Below are positions 1-9,780 of a DNA stretch of 64,000 bases, piece by piece. The notes beneath the pieces are model-generated. The model worked only from the letters and a program-made list of their open reading frames with translations. It was not told the DNA's origin and made no database searches. This DNA is from Mucilaginibacter polytrichastri (lineage in GTDB: Bacteria; Bacteroidota; Bacteroidia; Sphingobacteriales; Sphingobacteriaceae): positions 4,041,716 to 4,105,715 of the forward strand of contig NZ_MPPL01000001.1 of the NCBI RefSeq assembly GCF_001911425.1. Direction: 5' to 3'. The translations under genes were made by a program, and so were the position numbers. Position 1 is the first letter of the stretch. Every line of letters begins with the position of its first letter.

Positions 1-1
1 T

Positions 2-208
2 ATCCCTAAGGCCGACGCATTCCGTGTTTGGATTACTGAGAAAAAAAGCGGTTTCCATGGAAACGCCGGCATTAATCATTTAAATTTATATGTTAACACG
101 CTGAATGTTGAAGCAAGCCTTCAGATTAACAAGGTAGTAGCTGAAAACGGCGGGCAGGTCAATATCGCAGATCTCATTCAACAAATTGAACCACCTAAGA
201 CATCATAG
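2..208 (+). CDS. C-terminal end of a gene cut by the window edge, shares a tail module with the caspase-NACHT protein
   Basis: Only the last 68 residues are inside the window, in frame 2 up to a TAG at 206-208. The readable tail contains QINKVVAENGGQVNIAD followed by LIQQIE. The same pattern (KVIAKKGSQVNIAD, VIKKIE) lies near the C-terminus of the caspase-NACHT protein coded on the other strand at 1217-5995. The gene converges on the DUF4238 gene with only 12 bases between the two stops. The function is unknown; the shared module suggests a partner or paralogue of the caspase-NACHT protein, which is inference. The body of the gene lies to the left of this window. Confidence 0.75.
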   Translation: MPKADAFRVWITEKKSGFHGNAGINHLNLYVNTLNVEASLQINKVVAENGGQVNIADLIQQIEPPKTS

Positions 209-220
209 GACGCCATACTT

Positions 221-1213
221 TTATTTTTTAGGATTATTTAAATCCGAAATCTGTTTGATATACCAAGTGTCCTGGGCTATCAACAACCTGTTAATTCTTT
301 GAATAGTATGGTCGTTAATTTGTATAACTTGCTCAGAAGTCAACATCCCAAGGTCAATTCTTTTTTCAGCGACCTTAATGGTGTATGCATTATCCTTTTC
401 AAAACCATTTATTAACAGACAATAATGGGGTGAAAGCGGAAAATAAAAGGCGGAATCATCTTTAAAGTAACTATTATGGATCAATCCGATCAGGCTTTTT
501 GCAAAACCAGGATTATCAGAAGTGATCAATAGGGGTCCGCCAAGCGGTGTTTTTAAAAGTTGCCATTTACAATTAATAATAGCATTTCGATATTTTTCAT
601 TTCTTTCATTATCAAAACCAGATCGTTGGATGAGGCCAAAAAGTTGCATCTGCTTTGCAAACGTTTTATTTCCTTTTTGATCCGCCCTAACCGATTCTAT
701 TACAAACTGCCGGAATTCCTCTGGTAATCTTTTAAAGTGGGGGTTATCATTGCCTTTTTCTTTTATGATCTGCGCAATGCTATCATCAATCCATTTGTCT
801 TTATTTTTGCTGATCACTTCGGTTAACCAAAACGGGTTCCTGATCTTCATTTGAATAATAAAGTCACACAGATAGATTGCGTCTGCCATTTTTAATGGCT
901 CACTACGCGTAAGTGCCATAAAAATTTGCGTGTAACGATTTTCTAACTCATGTAAAACTGTGGATTCGACAAAAAGCTCATCATACTGATCAAGCTGAAA
1001 ATTAGTGCCACGGTGTTCGGATTTGATACTATAGAAATTTTCGTCTATGCAAATCTTATTTGGGTGACTTTCTTTTGGCCGTTCTTTTAAACCCTCTTGT
1101 ACTTTCCTGATGTCAAGAATATAAAGGTGGTCTTTGGACAAAAAGTTATTAAGGTAACAACGCGGTACGTAGTGGTGTCGCTTAGGTTTGGATGATGGAG
1201 GCGGACTATCCAT
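221..1213 (-). CDS. DUF4238 domain protein
   Basis: A 330-residue protein starting at ATG 1213. Near the N-terminus it has KRHHYVPRCYLNNF, the hallmark HHYVPxxYLxxF motif of DUF4238, and around residue 262 a second typical stretch, AFYFPLSPHYCLLI. No membrane segment or signal peptide is visible. The biochemical activity of DUF4238 is not established to my knowledge. It is the last gene of a tight minus-strand run, beginning 3 bases after the stop of the caspase-NACHT gene, so translation is probably coupled. Its position suggests a role together with that protein, which is inference. Confidence 0.85.
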   Translation of the reverse strand: MDSPPPSSKPKRHHYVPRCYLNNFLSKDHLYILDIRKVQEGLKERPKESHPNKICIDENFYSIKSEHRGTNFQLDQYDELFVESTVLHELENRYTQIFMALTRSEPLKMADAIYLCDFIIQMKIRNPFWLTEVISKNKDKWIDDSIAQIIKEKGNDNPHFKRLPEEFRQFVIESVRADQKGNKTFAKQMQLFGLIQRSGFDNERNEKYRNAIINCKWQLLKTPLGGPLLITSDNPGFAKSLIGLIHNSYFKDDSAFYFPLSPHYCLLINGFEKDNAYTIKVAEKRIDLGMLTSEQVIQINDHTIQRINRLLIAQDTWYIKQISDLNNPKK

Positions 1214-1216
1214 CGT

Positions 1217-4200
1217 TTAAATTTTGAAAATTGATTTTAGCACTTCGTAAAGTACGGTGGCGGCAATTCCATCAATAATTGGCACACCATGTTTTAGGGC
1301 GAAATTGTCCAGTTGAACGCGAACGCTTTCATAAATTGTAAGATCTGAAGACTCGGCCGGTAAAGCTTCGACATTTGCCTGAATCTCCTGTAAATCATCG
1401 TTATCCAGTTGAACAAGCAGTTGCTTCACCTGGTCAAAATCATTTTTCGTTGCTGAATTCAAAACCGGATTAAATTCTATTTTTTTAATTACATCCGCAA
1501 TGTTGACCTGGCTACCTTTCTTGGCTATTACTTTTTCAATCTTCATTCTTTTATTGATGATAAGTTTTTTTACATTAATATTGACCTGGTTCGCTACAGT
1601 CGCCTCGCTTTTGCCCAATAACTGAAATTCCTGTAATGCTTCTTCTACGGTGAGTTCTTTTGAGAGCTTTAAACTTAGCTGCTCCTGCATCCTGATAATT
1701 GTAAAATGCAGAAAGTTAATATTTGCCAATTTACCCTGATTAACGGCGATAAATTCTTCCAATGCAGATTTTACCTCATTGAAGCTTTTATTAGATTGCA
1801 CGCCAATTTCAAATAGGACTTCCAATACTTTTGTCTCCAGGTCATTGAATACATCCTTTTTATAATCATCCTGCTTGCCGATATATAATAATTCCATCAA
1901 CACTGGTATCACCTGTGGATTACTGGCATAATTAATATTCCTGAAATGTCTCTTGAAGTCGAAAAGTGGGTTTGGATTGCTCAAAAAATGATTGGTGATG
2001 ATGTAAAAACCGTCAATGATCCCCAGTTTTAATAGGCGATTCGCCGCATCCAATTTTTCCTCGTCACTAACAGAGTCATTATCTGCTATCGACCTGAAAT
2101 ATCCAATAAGGTAGTCATTTTCCTCCCCGGAGTCACGCAATAATCTAATGGCGCGCTCTTTCATGTCTGGTGATTGCGTGTTGGCCACAAATTTAATCAG
2201 GCGCTTGGTATCTCCTGTTTTACTAAACCACAGTTTCAACAAATCAGCAAATTTATACTCAGTTTCATTAAACCCTTCGATTTGCGATAAGATCAGCGGG
2301 AACGATTGGGTAAGGTCATTTCTCAACGCATAACCGGCGTTCGAGGTCCATGTTAAAATGTTCTGTAGGCCATTATTTAAGTTTTCCGTTACAGTTTTCC
2401 TTAGTACATCAGGCTTAACGAATTTCTCCAGCAGCTCAATAAACCCGCCAGTTTCAATATTGATCTCGTCGCTTTGATTATAGTACCGTGTAAATGTGAG
2501 CAATCGTTCTTCGGGTAATTCTATTTTAAATCTATTAATAAAATACCAAAGTAAGCCTCCAGTAGGTGCTTTCTCCTGGCTCCAATTCCTGATATATTGT
2601 TCTTGTTCCTGTGAAACCTCCAGTTCGGGCAATGCAGTAAGCCGTGATTTAATCAGTTGAATCCTGAAATTGGTAAATTCTTCACTTTCATTCATCCAAT
2701 GATTAAGATGTTCCCTTTGGGCGACGCTGCCCCGGTAAGTAAACTCCCTGATTAGATCGACGGTTGAGGTACTAAACCGCTGACTCAGATCAACGTATTC
2801 CCCACTTTTATACGAGTATAAATCCTCGCCGATGATTTCTTCTTTCTCAAAAAAATCAAATATTTGATTTACTTCTGCTATAAAACCTTCTTTATCGAAT
2901 AAAAGATTAAAACCTTTTTGTGCGGCTTCGCGGAATAGTTTTGCACGGTCAATCTCTGGTTCGTTTTGAATTTCGATATCCGTTTGGGAAAGTTGTTGTT
3001 TGAAATACGATAATATATCCTCGAAGTTGCCGCTACCACTTTCTCTCCATTTGAAATCCCTGTAGACCTTTTCAAGACTTTCCTTTGAGATAATACCCTT
3101 TGAATATTGCGTAATCAAATTATCAATTATATGTTCATTTACTAACGCACCAATGCCGGAACTTTTTTCGTAATCCCTGATAGAGACCTCATTAAGCAAA
3201 TAAAAAGTTGTTTCCCATCTAAGATCGTTTTTATCAAAAAATGACAGGAACTGATCAATATGAGGCTTGTTCGTTTCTGTGGCCTGCCTGGCATAAAGCT
3301 GAACTATAAGTTTGAAGAGACTTTTATCTTCTATATAAGCGTCGAAAACATGAGCCAGTATTTTTTCCATGCTTTCTTTATATTCCGAAAAAAAGCGATG
3401 TACCGTATTTATATCGCCGGCAACTATGGTCAATAATTCTGCTATGGCTGCTGGCGTTTTGATCTTCTCCAGCCCTTCCTTGAGCTGCATGCCCTCATCC
3501 ATCAGGGTAACGGTATCCCGGTCCTCACTTTGATAGTTAAAGCCGTTCATCCGCAACCCATCGGTGAACACGCGAACATATTTATCAAGGACCTCAGAAT
3601 TACCGATGATTTTATAAAGCGCGGCTCTTAAATATTGATTTTCTCGTTGCCCGTATTGCTGGTATAAAAATTCAATTGTTTCCGGATCATCAATACCTAA
3701 TTTAGATAAAGCCCCAATGACGGTGTATATATCACTGCTATTAAAATCGGGCCGTTTGATCAAAGAAATCAATATATCTTTTAATGCTTCTTTATAGCTA
3801 CTGAACTTGCTGATATCGAAGCGGTATAAAACATGCAGAGCGTTTAAAACATCTATACGAGTAGCTTTTCCATCTTTCAATATTTCCAAAAGGAAAATCA
3901 ACACCTCTTCGAAATGTCCGAAACGCGCCAGATCGGTATCTGAAAATTTATTAGATGAAAGCCATACTTGTTTTTGGCTGTAGAAATTAAAAATATCTTT
4001 GAATAATGCTATCCTATTCTCTTTTGGCACCCTGTCAGGGTCAAAGCGAACGAGTATCTCAGGATCGTTAGCAATCAGCCAATCCAGCAATGGTTTAATT
4101 TTTTCTTTTTCCCCAACACTGATCAAAAATGAGAGGGTGTTCACCCAATTTGGTTTAATCTTTGGTTCACCTGCTGATGAAACCGTCAATACCTTCATCA

Positions 4201-5995
4201 TCCCCTCGAAAGACAGATGCGATAAGACTCTTGAGGCGAGGTATTCCTGAATATTATTATGCTCAAAATGCCATTGTGCTTTATCAGGTTCCAACTTGAA
4301 GGCTGAAAGATATTTTGCGGCTTCATATTCATCCGCAGTCAATACACTGGCCAACTCCTTATCGTCAATGAAATTTCTGCCGGTCCGCTCCAGTATAAAT
4401 GCGATCTTCTCCTGTAACGGCAGCAAATCCTTATGTTTGAGGGGAGGATCAGTTGAATGATATTGCTGTTTATTGGCCGTTTCGTATTGATTGATCGCGT
4501 CTTCCAAAATGGCAGCCCTACCCGAATCAAAATTGCCATGCTTTATAAAATAATTTACCAGGATGTTCAGGAAATATGGTTTTTGCACCAAATCAAGATA
4601 ACCCCGCTGATAAATTGCATAAATAAACTCGTCACCGTTAATACCGTGGCTATCGGCGACATATTTTTTTATTTGCGCGAGCGAAATGTCATTTAGGGTG
4701 TAGACTGCATAACCATCTAAGGTGCCTGAAAAGCTGGCATCAGGTAGCTCATAAAAGTTGGTGCGGGAGGACACTACTATCCTTATTTGCGGATTGCGAT
4801 CTGAAAACGCCCCCAGCTTTCGCAAAGCTGTTGAAAAGAACTTTGGCTGAATCTCGTCAAGCCCATCCAAAAATAACACCAAGGCTGATTTGTCCGCCTG
4901 TTCCCAATTTTGGGGGAGGTAATCAGCGATGTCTTCGTCAGTATACGTGTTGAATTTTTTATAAATAGGTATAAACTCACTGTTGGTATCTTCCTGCAAG
5001 GTTTTCATCAATTGCTGTAATTCAATTGACTTGCCCGAGCCGGCACTTCCTAAGACAACGATCCTTTTCTGTGTTGTTATGATATCCTTTAAAAACAGTT
5101 CGCCAACTTCAGGTTCATAAAACCAGGTAATTGCAGGTTTTTGTATATCGTAATAGGTCAGGGTACGCGGGAGGTAAGCCGGCGGTAGTGTGGTGTTTGG
5201 TAAAGCAAATACAGGCTTTGAAAAGGCGGTAGCGCCGCCGCTAATGTCACTAATCCCACTTCCCCGATTCGTTTCGTTCAATCTAAAGATCATCTGGCCG
5301 CCATGATGAATTTCACCCCGTTTGATCGGTGCAACGCCTGGCGACTGTAACGTACGCTCTCGCGTAATCCTGATCACCTCGTCAAAGAATTCCCCGGCTG
5401 CGACGCTTGGCTTCGTATTCTTCTCCAGAAATTCACAGATGGTCTGATTAAACGGAGTCCCTTTACCTTTTTCGCCGTCGGTTACTTTTTCAATACCGCC
5501 GGAAACCAATATCCAGCCGGAGTTCAGGCTGTCTAGATATTCATGAGATAGGTCCGGATTTCCCGCTCGGTCTTTCTCCAGTAAGGTTCCTGAGAAACAG
5601 GAATCAGAAATTAATATGATGTGCTTGGCGGTTATTCCTTCGATACAATCCAGTACATAGCTATTTTGAATCCGTTGAAATGTTTTTTGACCCTCATCAA
5701 CGGGTACCCAATAACCAATATCGCTGGTGGGATTTTTACCGCCATGTCCAGCAAAATAAATGATCAGATTATCTTCTTTGCCGATCCGGAAAGCAAGGCC
5801 ATCAAGGGCGTTTGTTATGTTCTCCTGTGTGGCTTTTTCATTCAATAAAGGCGGCATTACCTCCTGAAAACCATAACGGCTTACTAACAGTTCAGAAAAG
5901 CGTTTAGCATCACCGCTCGCATTCTCCAACGACCCAAAATGAGGGCCGGGATAATTGTCGATCCCTATAGCTAAAATGAAACTTTCCCTTTGCAT
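1217..5995 (-). CDS. Caspase-like peptidase (C14) fused to a NACHT/STAND NTPase and a long helical repeat region
   Basis: The protein has 1592 residues from ATG 5995. An upstream TTG at 6016 would add seven residues but is less likely. Residues 1-240 form a caspase-like peptidase domain with the catalytic dyad visible as YFAGHGG (His about 84) and SDSCFSG (Cys about 133). Residues 310-480 form a STAND NTPase with Walker A GSAGSGKS (316-323), Walker B LVLFLDGLDE (about 372-381) and sensor-like IVVSSRTNF. The rest, roughly 600-1450, is alpha-helical repeat, expected to sense the trigger. The last 130 residues carry KVIAKKGSQVNIAD, also found in the convergent gene at 2-208. Caspase-NACHT architectures are known from bacterial NLR-like anti-phage proteins, where sensing activates the protease. 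Defence is inferred from architecture and neighbours. Confidence 0.9.
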   Translation of the reverse strand: MQRESFILAIGIDNYPGPHFGSLENASGDAKRFSELLVSRYGFQEVMPPLLNEKATQENITNALDGLAFRIGKEDNLIIYFAGHGGKNPTSDIGYWVPVDEGQKTFQRIQNSYVLDCIEGITAKHIILISDSCFSGTLLEKDRAGNPDLSHEYLDSLNSGWILVSGGIEKVTDGEKGKGTPFNQTICEFLEKNTKPSVAAGEFFDEVIRITRERTLQSPGVAPIKRGEIHHGGQMIFRLNETNRGSGISDISGGATAFSKPVFALPNTTLPPAYLPRTLTYYDIQKPAITWFYEPEVGELFLKDIITTQKRIVVLGSAGSGKSIELQQLMKTLQEDTNSEFIPIYKKFNTYTDEDIADYLPQNWEQADKSALVLFLDGLDEIQPKFFSTALRKLGAFSDRNPQIRIVVSSRTNFYELPDASFSGTLDGYAVYTLNDISLAQIKKYVADSHGINGDEFIYAIYQRGYLDLVQKPYFLNILVNYFIKHGNFDSGRAAILEDAINQYETANKQQYHSTDPPLKHKDLLPLQEKIAFILERTGRNFIDDKELASVLTADEYEAAKYLSAFKLEPDKAQWHFEHNNIQEYLASRVLSHLSFEGMMKVLTVSSAGEPKIKPNWVNTLSFLISVGEKEKIKPLLDWLIANDPEILVRFDPDRVPKENRIALFKDIFNFYSQKQVWLSSNKFSDTDLARFGHFEEVLIFLLEILKDGKATRIDVLNALHVLYRFDISKFSSYKEALKDILISLIKRPDFNSSDIYTVIGALSKLGIDDPETIEFLYQQYGQRENQYLRAALYKIIGNSEVLDKYVRVFTDGLRMNGFNYQSEDRDTVTLMDEGMQLKEGLEKIKTPAAIAELLTIVAGDINTVHRFFSEYKESMEKILAHVFDAYIEDKSLFKLIVQLYARQATETNKPHIDQFLSFFDKNDLRWETTFYLLNEVSIRDYEKSSGIGALVNEHIIDNLITQYSKGIISKESLEKVYRDFKWRESGSGNFEDILSYFKQQLSQTDIEIQNEPEIDRAKLFREAAQKGFNLLFDKEGFIAEVNQIFDFFEKEEIIGEDLYSYKSGEYVDLSQRFSTSTVDLIREFTYRGSVAQREHLNHWMNESEEFTNFRIQLIKSRLTALPELEVSQEQEQYIRNWSQEKAPTGGLLWYFINRFKIELPEERLLTFTRYYNQSDEINIETGGFIELLEKFVKPDVLRKTVTENLNNGLQNILTWTSNAGYALRNDLTQSFPLILSQIEGFNETEYKFADLLKLWFSKTGDTKRLIKFVANTQSPDMKERAIRLLRDSGEENDYLIGYFRSIADNDSVSDEEKLDAANRLLKLGIIDGFYIITNHFLSNPNPLFDFKRHFRNINYASNPQVIPVLMELLYIGKQDDYKKDVFNDLETKVLEVLFEIGVQSNKSFNEVKSALEEFIAVNQGKLANINFLHFTIIRMQEQLSLKLSKELTVEEALQEFQLLGKSEATVANQVNINVKKLIINKRMKIEKVIAKKGSQVNIADVIKKIEFNPVLNSATKNDFDQVKQLLVQLDNDDLQEIQANVEALPAESSDLTIYESVRVQLDNFALKHGVPIIDGIAATVLYEVLKSIFKI

Positions 5996-6061
5996 GGTGT
6001 TAAGGTTATCGAACAAATGTAATCATCCTACCTGCAACTTTATTCAATGATATTTAAGGTA

Positions 6062-6763
6062 TCACATTGCGCACCTGGAACAGGTCTGAGTGTGGTTGGT
6101 ATAATAACGGCTATCATGCGCGTCATAAACTCTTGCCGTCGGATGTGCGTGTCCTGAAATGTAAGCGCCATCGAGATGACCTTCGATAATGATCGAATAG
6201 TTGGAAAAGATATTATTTCGCATTTGTTCAATCGTCCCCGTAGCGTCTAAGATGCGGTCATGCAAACTCAGTAATTCACGATCATCAATTTCGCTAAACG
6301 GAATATCGCAGGCGAAAATAGTGGGTGTACCCGTATTCCTGAGATGCTCTTTGATATGATAGGCTGTATTTTGGGCGAGGCAAAGCATAAACTCACTTCC
6401 ATATATCCAATAATGCGGCGCGAGATCAATAAAATCGTAGTCGTCCAGTATAAAGTAAATAAAACGGTTGCTTTTACCCTCAAATAATTCCATGGTTTCT
6501 TGCACATCGACCGGCCCTTTGTACCCGATTTCTTTTAAAAGTATTTCAAAAGATGCGAAGGACTTTTGGAGGTCACTTGGCCGAAAGCCATTGTCAAAGT
6601 ATAGATCGATGTTTGTCGGCCGGGCAGCATGATAGCAGCGGATAGCATGGTAGTTATGCTTCAGCCATTCGACAAAATTTGAGCGGCTAACGTTTTTACG
6701 GATATTGGCTAATTCTTTCTTGGTTAGTGTCTTTTTGGCAAAAACCGATGGGCTGTTATTCAT
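6062..6763 (-). CDS. Unrecognised 233-residue protein of the putative defence operon
   Basis: I do not recognise the family. The protein is soluble, with a basic N-terminus, a central AIRCYHAARPTNIDLYFDNG stretch and HYWIYGSEFMLCLAQ later. A His/Arg strand followed later by a YGSEF-type segment faintly recalls ADP-ribosyltransferase folds, but this is speculation. The last 20 residues are rich in His, Tyr and Cys (CSRCAM at the end). Its ATG at 6763 overlaps the stop of the HNH gene upstream by 8 bases, so the two are translationally coupled and probably work together. The caspase-NACHT gene starts 66 bases downstream. Confidence 0.8.
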   Translation of the reverse strand: MNNSPSVFAKKTLTKKELANIRKNVSRSNFVEWLKHNYHAIRCYHAARPTNIDLYFDNGFRPSDLQKSFASFEILLKEIGYKGPVDVQETMELFEGKSNRFIYFILDDYDFIDLAPHYWIYGSEFMLCLAQNTAYHIKEHLRNTGTPTIFACDIPFSEIDDRELLSLHDRILDATGTIEQMRNNIFSNYSIIIEGHLDGAYISGHAHPTARVYDAHDSRYYTNHTQTCSRCAM

Positions 6764-7889
6764 TCTTTAAAAAAGGATTTTCGTAAGTCTTGGTCGTGTC
6801 CAAGGTGGTTCCCGCAGGTGCGATAAACATGCCGACAATTTCGCCGGGGTCGACAATTCCATGTTTTGAAATTCCCGTTTTAGGGTCAAAGCTTGTCATG
6901 TTTTTTAAGTCTTCAAGTTTCATTTCAAATGAAACCGCATCTTCTTCGCCAACTACCTTTTCGTACCTGGATAAGTTTACATTATGGCTGAATGCCACAC
7001 TCAACTCATGGGGCGGATGGAATACGATAGGCGGCGGAAACAAACAACCCATTTCTAAATCCTTATATAAACCTGCGTTCCAATCAAGTTCGTTAAATGG
7101 TAAAGGGAACGCGTAAATATAAGTTTCATAATAAAGGACGAACACATGCCGCGGTAATTTTGCCGCCGGATCATTTTTCCTGTATAACATTCCCGCCGGT
7201 TTAATAAACCGATGTTCCATTGGTAGCAGATGCCTCATGATTTTTGCAAACTCATCAAACAAGCCGTTGGGGGCTGGATTAAATAGGTATTTAAAAGCTG
7301 GTCGGTATTGTTCTACTTCCTCGTTTGGGATCATGGATAATCCCATTTTTAGAAGTGCCTTATAAACCCTGATCGGTGAGTAAGGTTTCTTAGTGTATTT
7401 GATTACCGTTCTGCCTGTCTTAGGATCAAAATTAATGGCATCGGTTCCTACGCCGGGCGTGCTGATCTTCGTGGCTTTGCCGCTAAAAAAATCAACCAGG
7501 CGTGCTGTAATTAAATCATTGGCGGATTTGAACGTTGGTATGCCATTTTTACCCGTCGTACCTAATATTGACCTGGCGATACCTAACCAATTGGCCAGAT
7601 CATTTTCATTTTCTCCGAAAAGCGCGTTGCAATCATCGCATTCAAAATCCGAATGCAAATATTTATTACCGAGCGATTCCGGAATTACATGGGCTACTTT
7701 TTTAAATTTTTTTGTACCTGCCGGGGCATTGCAAAACCGACAAACCCTTAGATTTCTTGCTTTAAAATTTCTCATGGGTTCATCCGGCGGAATCATAATC
7801 AATTCAGGATGGTAAGCATCTAAAAATTGATTTAGCTGTTCCTCCGTATTTTGAAAAGTAAAAATGTTTGGGTCTTTGCTGCCAGCCAT
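6756..7889 (-). CDS. HNH endonuclease-like protein (HNH_5 type zinc motif)
   Basis: A 377-residue protein from ATG 7889. Residues 49-95 carry CRFC, then AHVIPESLGN and CDDCNALFGE: two CxxC pairs around an AHxIPxxLG core, the layout of HNH_5-type nuclease domains that bind zinc and cut nucleic acid. The remaining 280 residues resemble nothing I can name and may choose the target. It is the upstream member of an overlapping pair with the unrecognised 233-residue protein. HNH proteins of this kind often sit in phage-defence islands; the role here is inferred. Confidence 0.8.
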   Translation of the reverse strand: MAGSKDPNIFTFQNTEEQLNQFLDAYHPELIMIPPDEPMRNFKARNLRVCRFCNAPAGTKKFKKVAHVIPESLGNKYLHSDFECDDCNALFGENENDLANWLGIARSILGTTGKNGIPTFKSANDLITARLVDFFSGKATKISTPGVGTDAINFDPKTGRTVIKYTKKPYSPIRVYKALLKMGLSMIPNEEVEQYRPAFKYLFNPAPNGLFDEFAKIMRHLLPMEHRFIKPAGMLYRKNDPAAKLPRHVFVLYYETYIYAFPLPFNELDWNAGLYKDLEMGCLFPPPIVFHPPHELSVAFSHNVNLSRYEKVVGEEDAVSFEMKLEDLKNMTSFDPKTGISKHGIVDPGEIVGMFIAPAGTTLDTTKTYENPFLKNE

Positions 7890-7944
7890 TTAGAACAAAT
7901 AATGTATAAAGATAATTAACCATAAGGCCAGTATCAAACTGGCC

Positions 7945-9753
7945 TTATTCATTACTCACTTTTTCTCCAGGATAGCTTAACGGGAACAGCTCCGTGAGCG
8001 ACCATTCGGGCTGTCGTTTCAATACCCGGTTCATTTCTTCATCGATATCCTTATAAAGATGCTCGTAAATGCCACTGTTTTTCGCAATCCGGTCAACCAT
8101 CGCGCGCCGCTCGGTTAAGTCAGCCATAAATTTGCGGTGCTTGATATCTCCCTGTAATAGCTGCTCATAGGTTCGACGCAAGGCATTCATGTCATAAGTG
8201 GAAATCAACGTTTTCATCTCTTCCGTGATCTGCGCAGCTTCCTCTGTATTACCCAAAAAATCAAGTATCTCATATTTACAACGCAGACAATTGAACTGGT
8301 TTTCCCGCTGCTGTAAGCGGTCATAAGTTTCCGCTATCTTATCAATGTCAGTTAGGAATTTCTCTAAAAGCACCCTATCTTCCTCAATAACTTCCGTGCC
8401 TATGCTTAACGTATCCTTATTCCAGCTGCAGAAAGAATGAAAATGATAAATCTTTGCAAACTCCCATTCGATCTTTTCCATCATCAGGTTGCTTAAAGCC
8501 GGGAAGTTCCGGTGTTTCAACGCGTAACCGTATAACGCTTGCAATTGGTTCAAAAACTGCTCATCGAATTTCAGCCAGTCGGCCTCGACGAGGTCATAAA
8601 AAGCATCTACTTTGCGCCCCATCGTCAGTAAAGAGTTTTTAGCCAGCTCGTGCAAAAGCAAGATAGCTTCAGCATGCAATACCTTTGCATAGGCAACAAC
8701 CCGCATATCATGAAATCCCGGATGCTTATTGGCAATCCGCATGGCACCTTCATAATAAGTCCTTAGCTTTTTACCCTGATCCGGTTCTTTACTCGCAACA
8801 AACTGATTATGCAAATTCGACAATTGCAGGAAAGTACCTGCGTCTTCATTGGCCATAATCTCCGCGGCCACTTTACTGAACTCCTCTACGTCAGTCAGGC
8901 CAAGCAAATATTTTGCGTGGAAGAATTGATAGGCGACCATGCTCCGGTCTTCCGGGTGCAAGCTATCCCTATCGTTATAGGCTAGCTTCAACAGCTCAAC
9001 CGCTTTAAAAAGGTTAGCCTGGTGCAAGTAAGCCACTCCGCAAATCATATTAAAGATCGCTGATACTTTGCCACGCGGGTGACTGCGCTGCTCAATGTCT
9101 ACGATCTGTGGAAGCGCGTGTTGATTGAGCAGATGATGACCTACTTGCTCAATAAAAGCGATGTTTTGTTCAACACTGTAAACATCCTGAAGCTCATCGA
9201 TCACAAAACCTGTAGGCGGCCGCTCGTTCTGCGATTGCATCCGGATATGACTGCTCAGCTTTTTCAGCAGCGTCCCATTGTCAAAAGTTTCTTTGTATAT
9301 GCGGTCAAACTGCGCTTTATTCAACAAGTCAATAAACTTAACTTTGAAAGTTTTGGGCAATTGATCAGGCCGGTGTTTGCTCATTAAACTGCGGTACACC
9401 TCTGCAACCGACGCGATGTAAAACTGATTTTCCGGATGGTCATGCAGGATATAAAAAGCAGGTGAGCCGAAGTTCAGCAGATATTGCAGATTATTGACCT
9501 CGATTGGATAGGACATAGCACCGTCCTTTTGTTTTTTAACCGATTCCGTTGCCTTTAGCTGGATAGCAAAACGAAAGTTCGTGTACGCATTATCCTGTTT
9601 GATTTCTCCAATAATATCAATGCCTTTATCCCGCAGATTTTCCGGTCGGAGTTCAAACAGCTCAACATTAAACAACGGCGCAAGCCGGTTGCGGGAGTCC
9701 GTCTCTAAAGTTTCCTGCCGGCTGGAACGTGGCAATTGCGGGTTTCGGTTCAT
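7945..9753 (-). CDS. DUF4365 nuclease-like domain with helical repeat C-terminus
   Basis: A 602-residue protein. Residues 10-125 match DUF4365: LRDKGIDIIGEI followed by FAIQLKATES reads as the D...QxK core of a PD-(D/E)XK-like fold, and NNLQYLLNFGSPAFYIL is typical of the family. Residues 180-560 are helical and look like TPR-type repeats, probably for sensing or assembly. DUF4365 proteins are known partners in defence loci, usually as candidate nucleases. The gene lies 27 bases after the HNH gene at 9781-11460 and 55 bases before the next HNH gene, so it fits the same operon. Acidic catalytic residues cannot be confirmed by eye. Confidence 0.85.
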   Translation of the reverse strand: MNRNPQLPRSSRQETLETDSRNRLAPLFNVELFELRPENLRDKGIDIIGEIKQDNAYTNFRFAIQLKATESVKKQKDGAMSYPIEVNNLQYLLNFGSPAFYILHDHPENQFYIASVAEVYRSLMSKHRPDQLPKTFKVKFIDLLNKAQFDRIYKETFDNGTLLKKLSSHIRMQSQNERPPTGFVIDELQDVYSVEQNIAFIEQVGHHLLNQHALPQIVDIEQRSHPRGKVSAIFNMICGVAYLHQANLFKAVELLKLAYNDRDSLHPEDRSMVAYQFFHAKYLLGLTDVEEFSKVAAEIMANEDAGTFLQLSNLHNQFVASKEPDQGKKLRTYYEGAMRIANKHPGFHDMRVVAYAKVLHAEAILLLHELAKNSLLTMGRKVDAFYDLVEADWLKFDEQFLNQLQALYGYALKHRNFPALSNLMMEKIEWEFAKIYHFHSFCSWNKDTLSIGTEVIEEDRVLLEKFLTDIDKIAETYDRLQQRENQFNCLRCKYEILDFLGNTEEAAQITEEMKTLISTYDMNALRRTYEQLLQGDIKHRKFMADLTERRAMVDRIAKNSGIYEHLYKDIDEEMNRVLKRQPEWSLTELFPLSYPGEKVSNE

Positions 9754-9780
9754 CGGTTAAATTTAACATTCTTTTAAATG

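Noticed and set aside
5996..6016. TTG start for the caspase-NACHT gene
   Set aside because: An ATG seven codons downstream fits the caspase domain start; TTG starts are rare in this phylum.
7393..7815. Plus-strand open frame inside the HNH_5-type gene
   Set aside because: It is a shadow of a well-supported gene and shows no domain.
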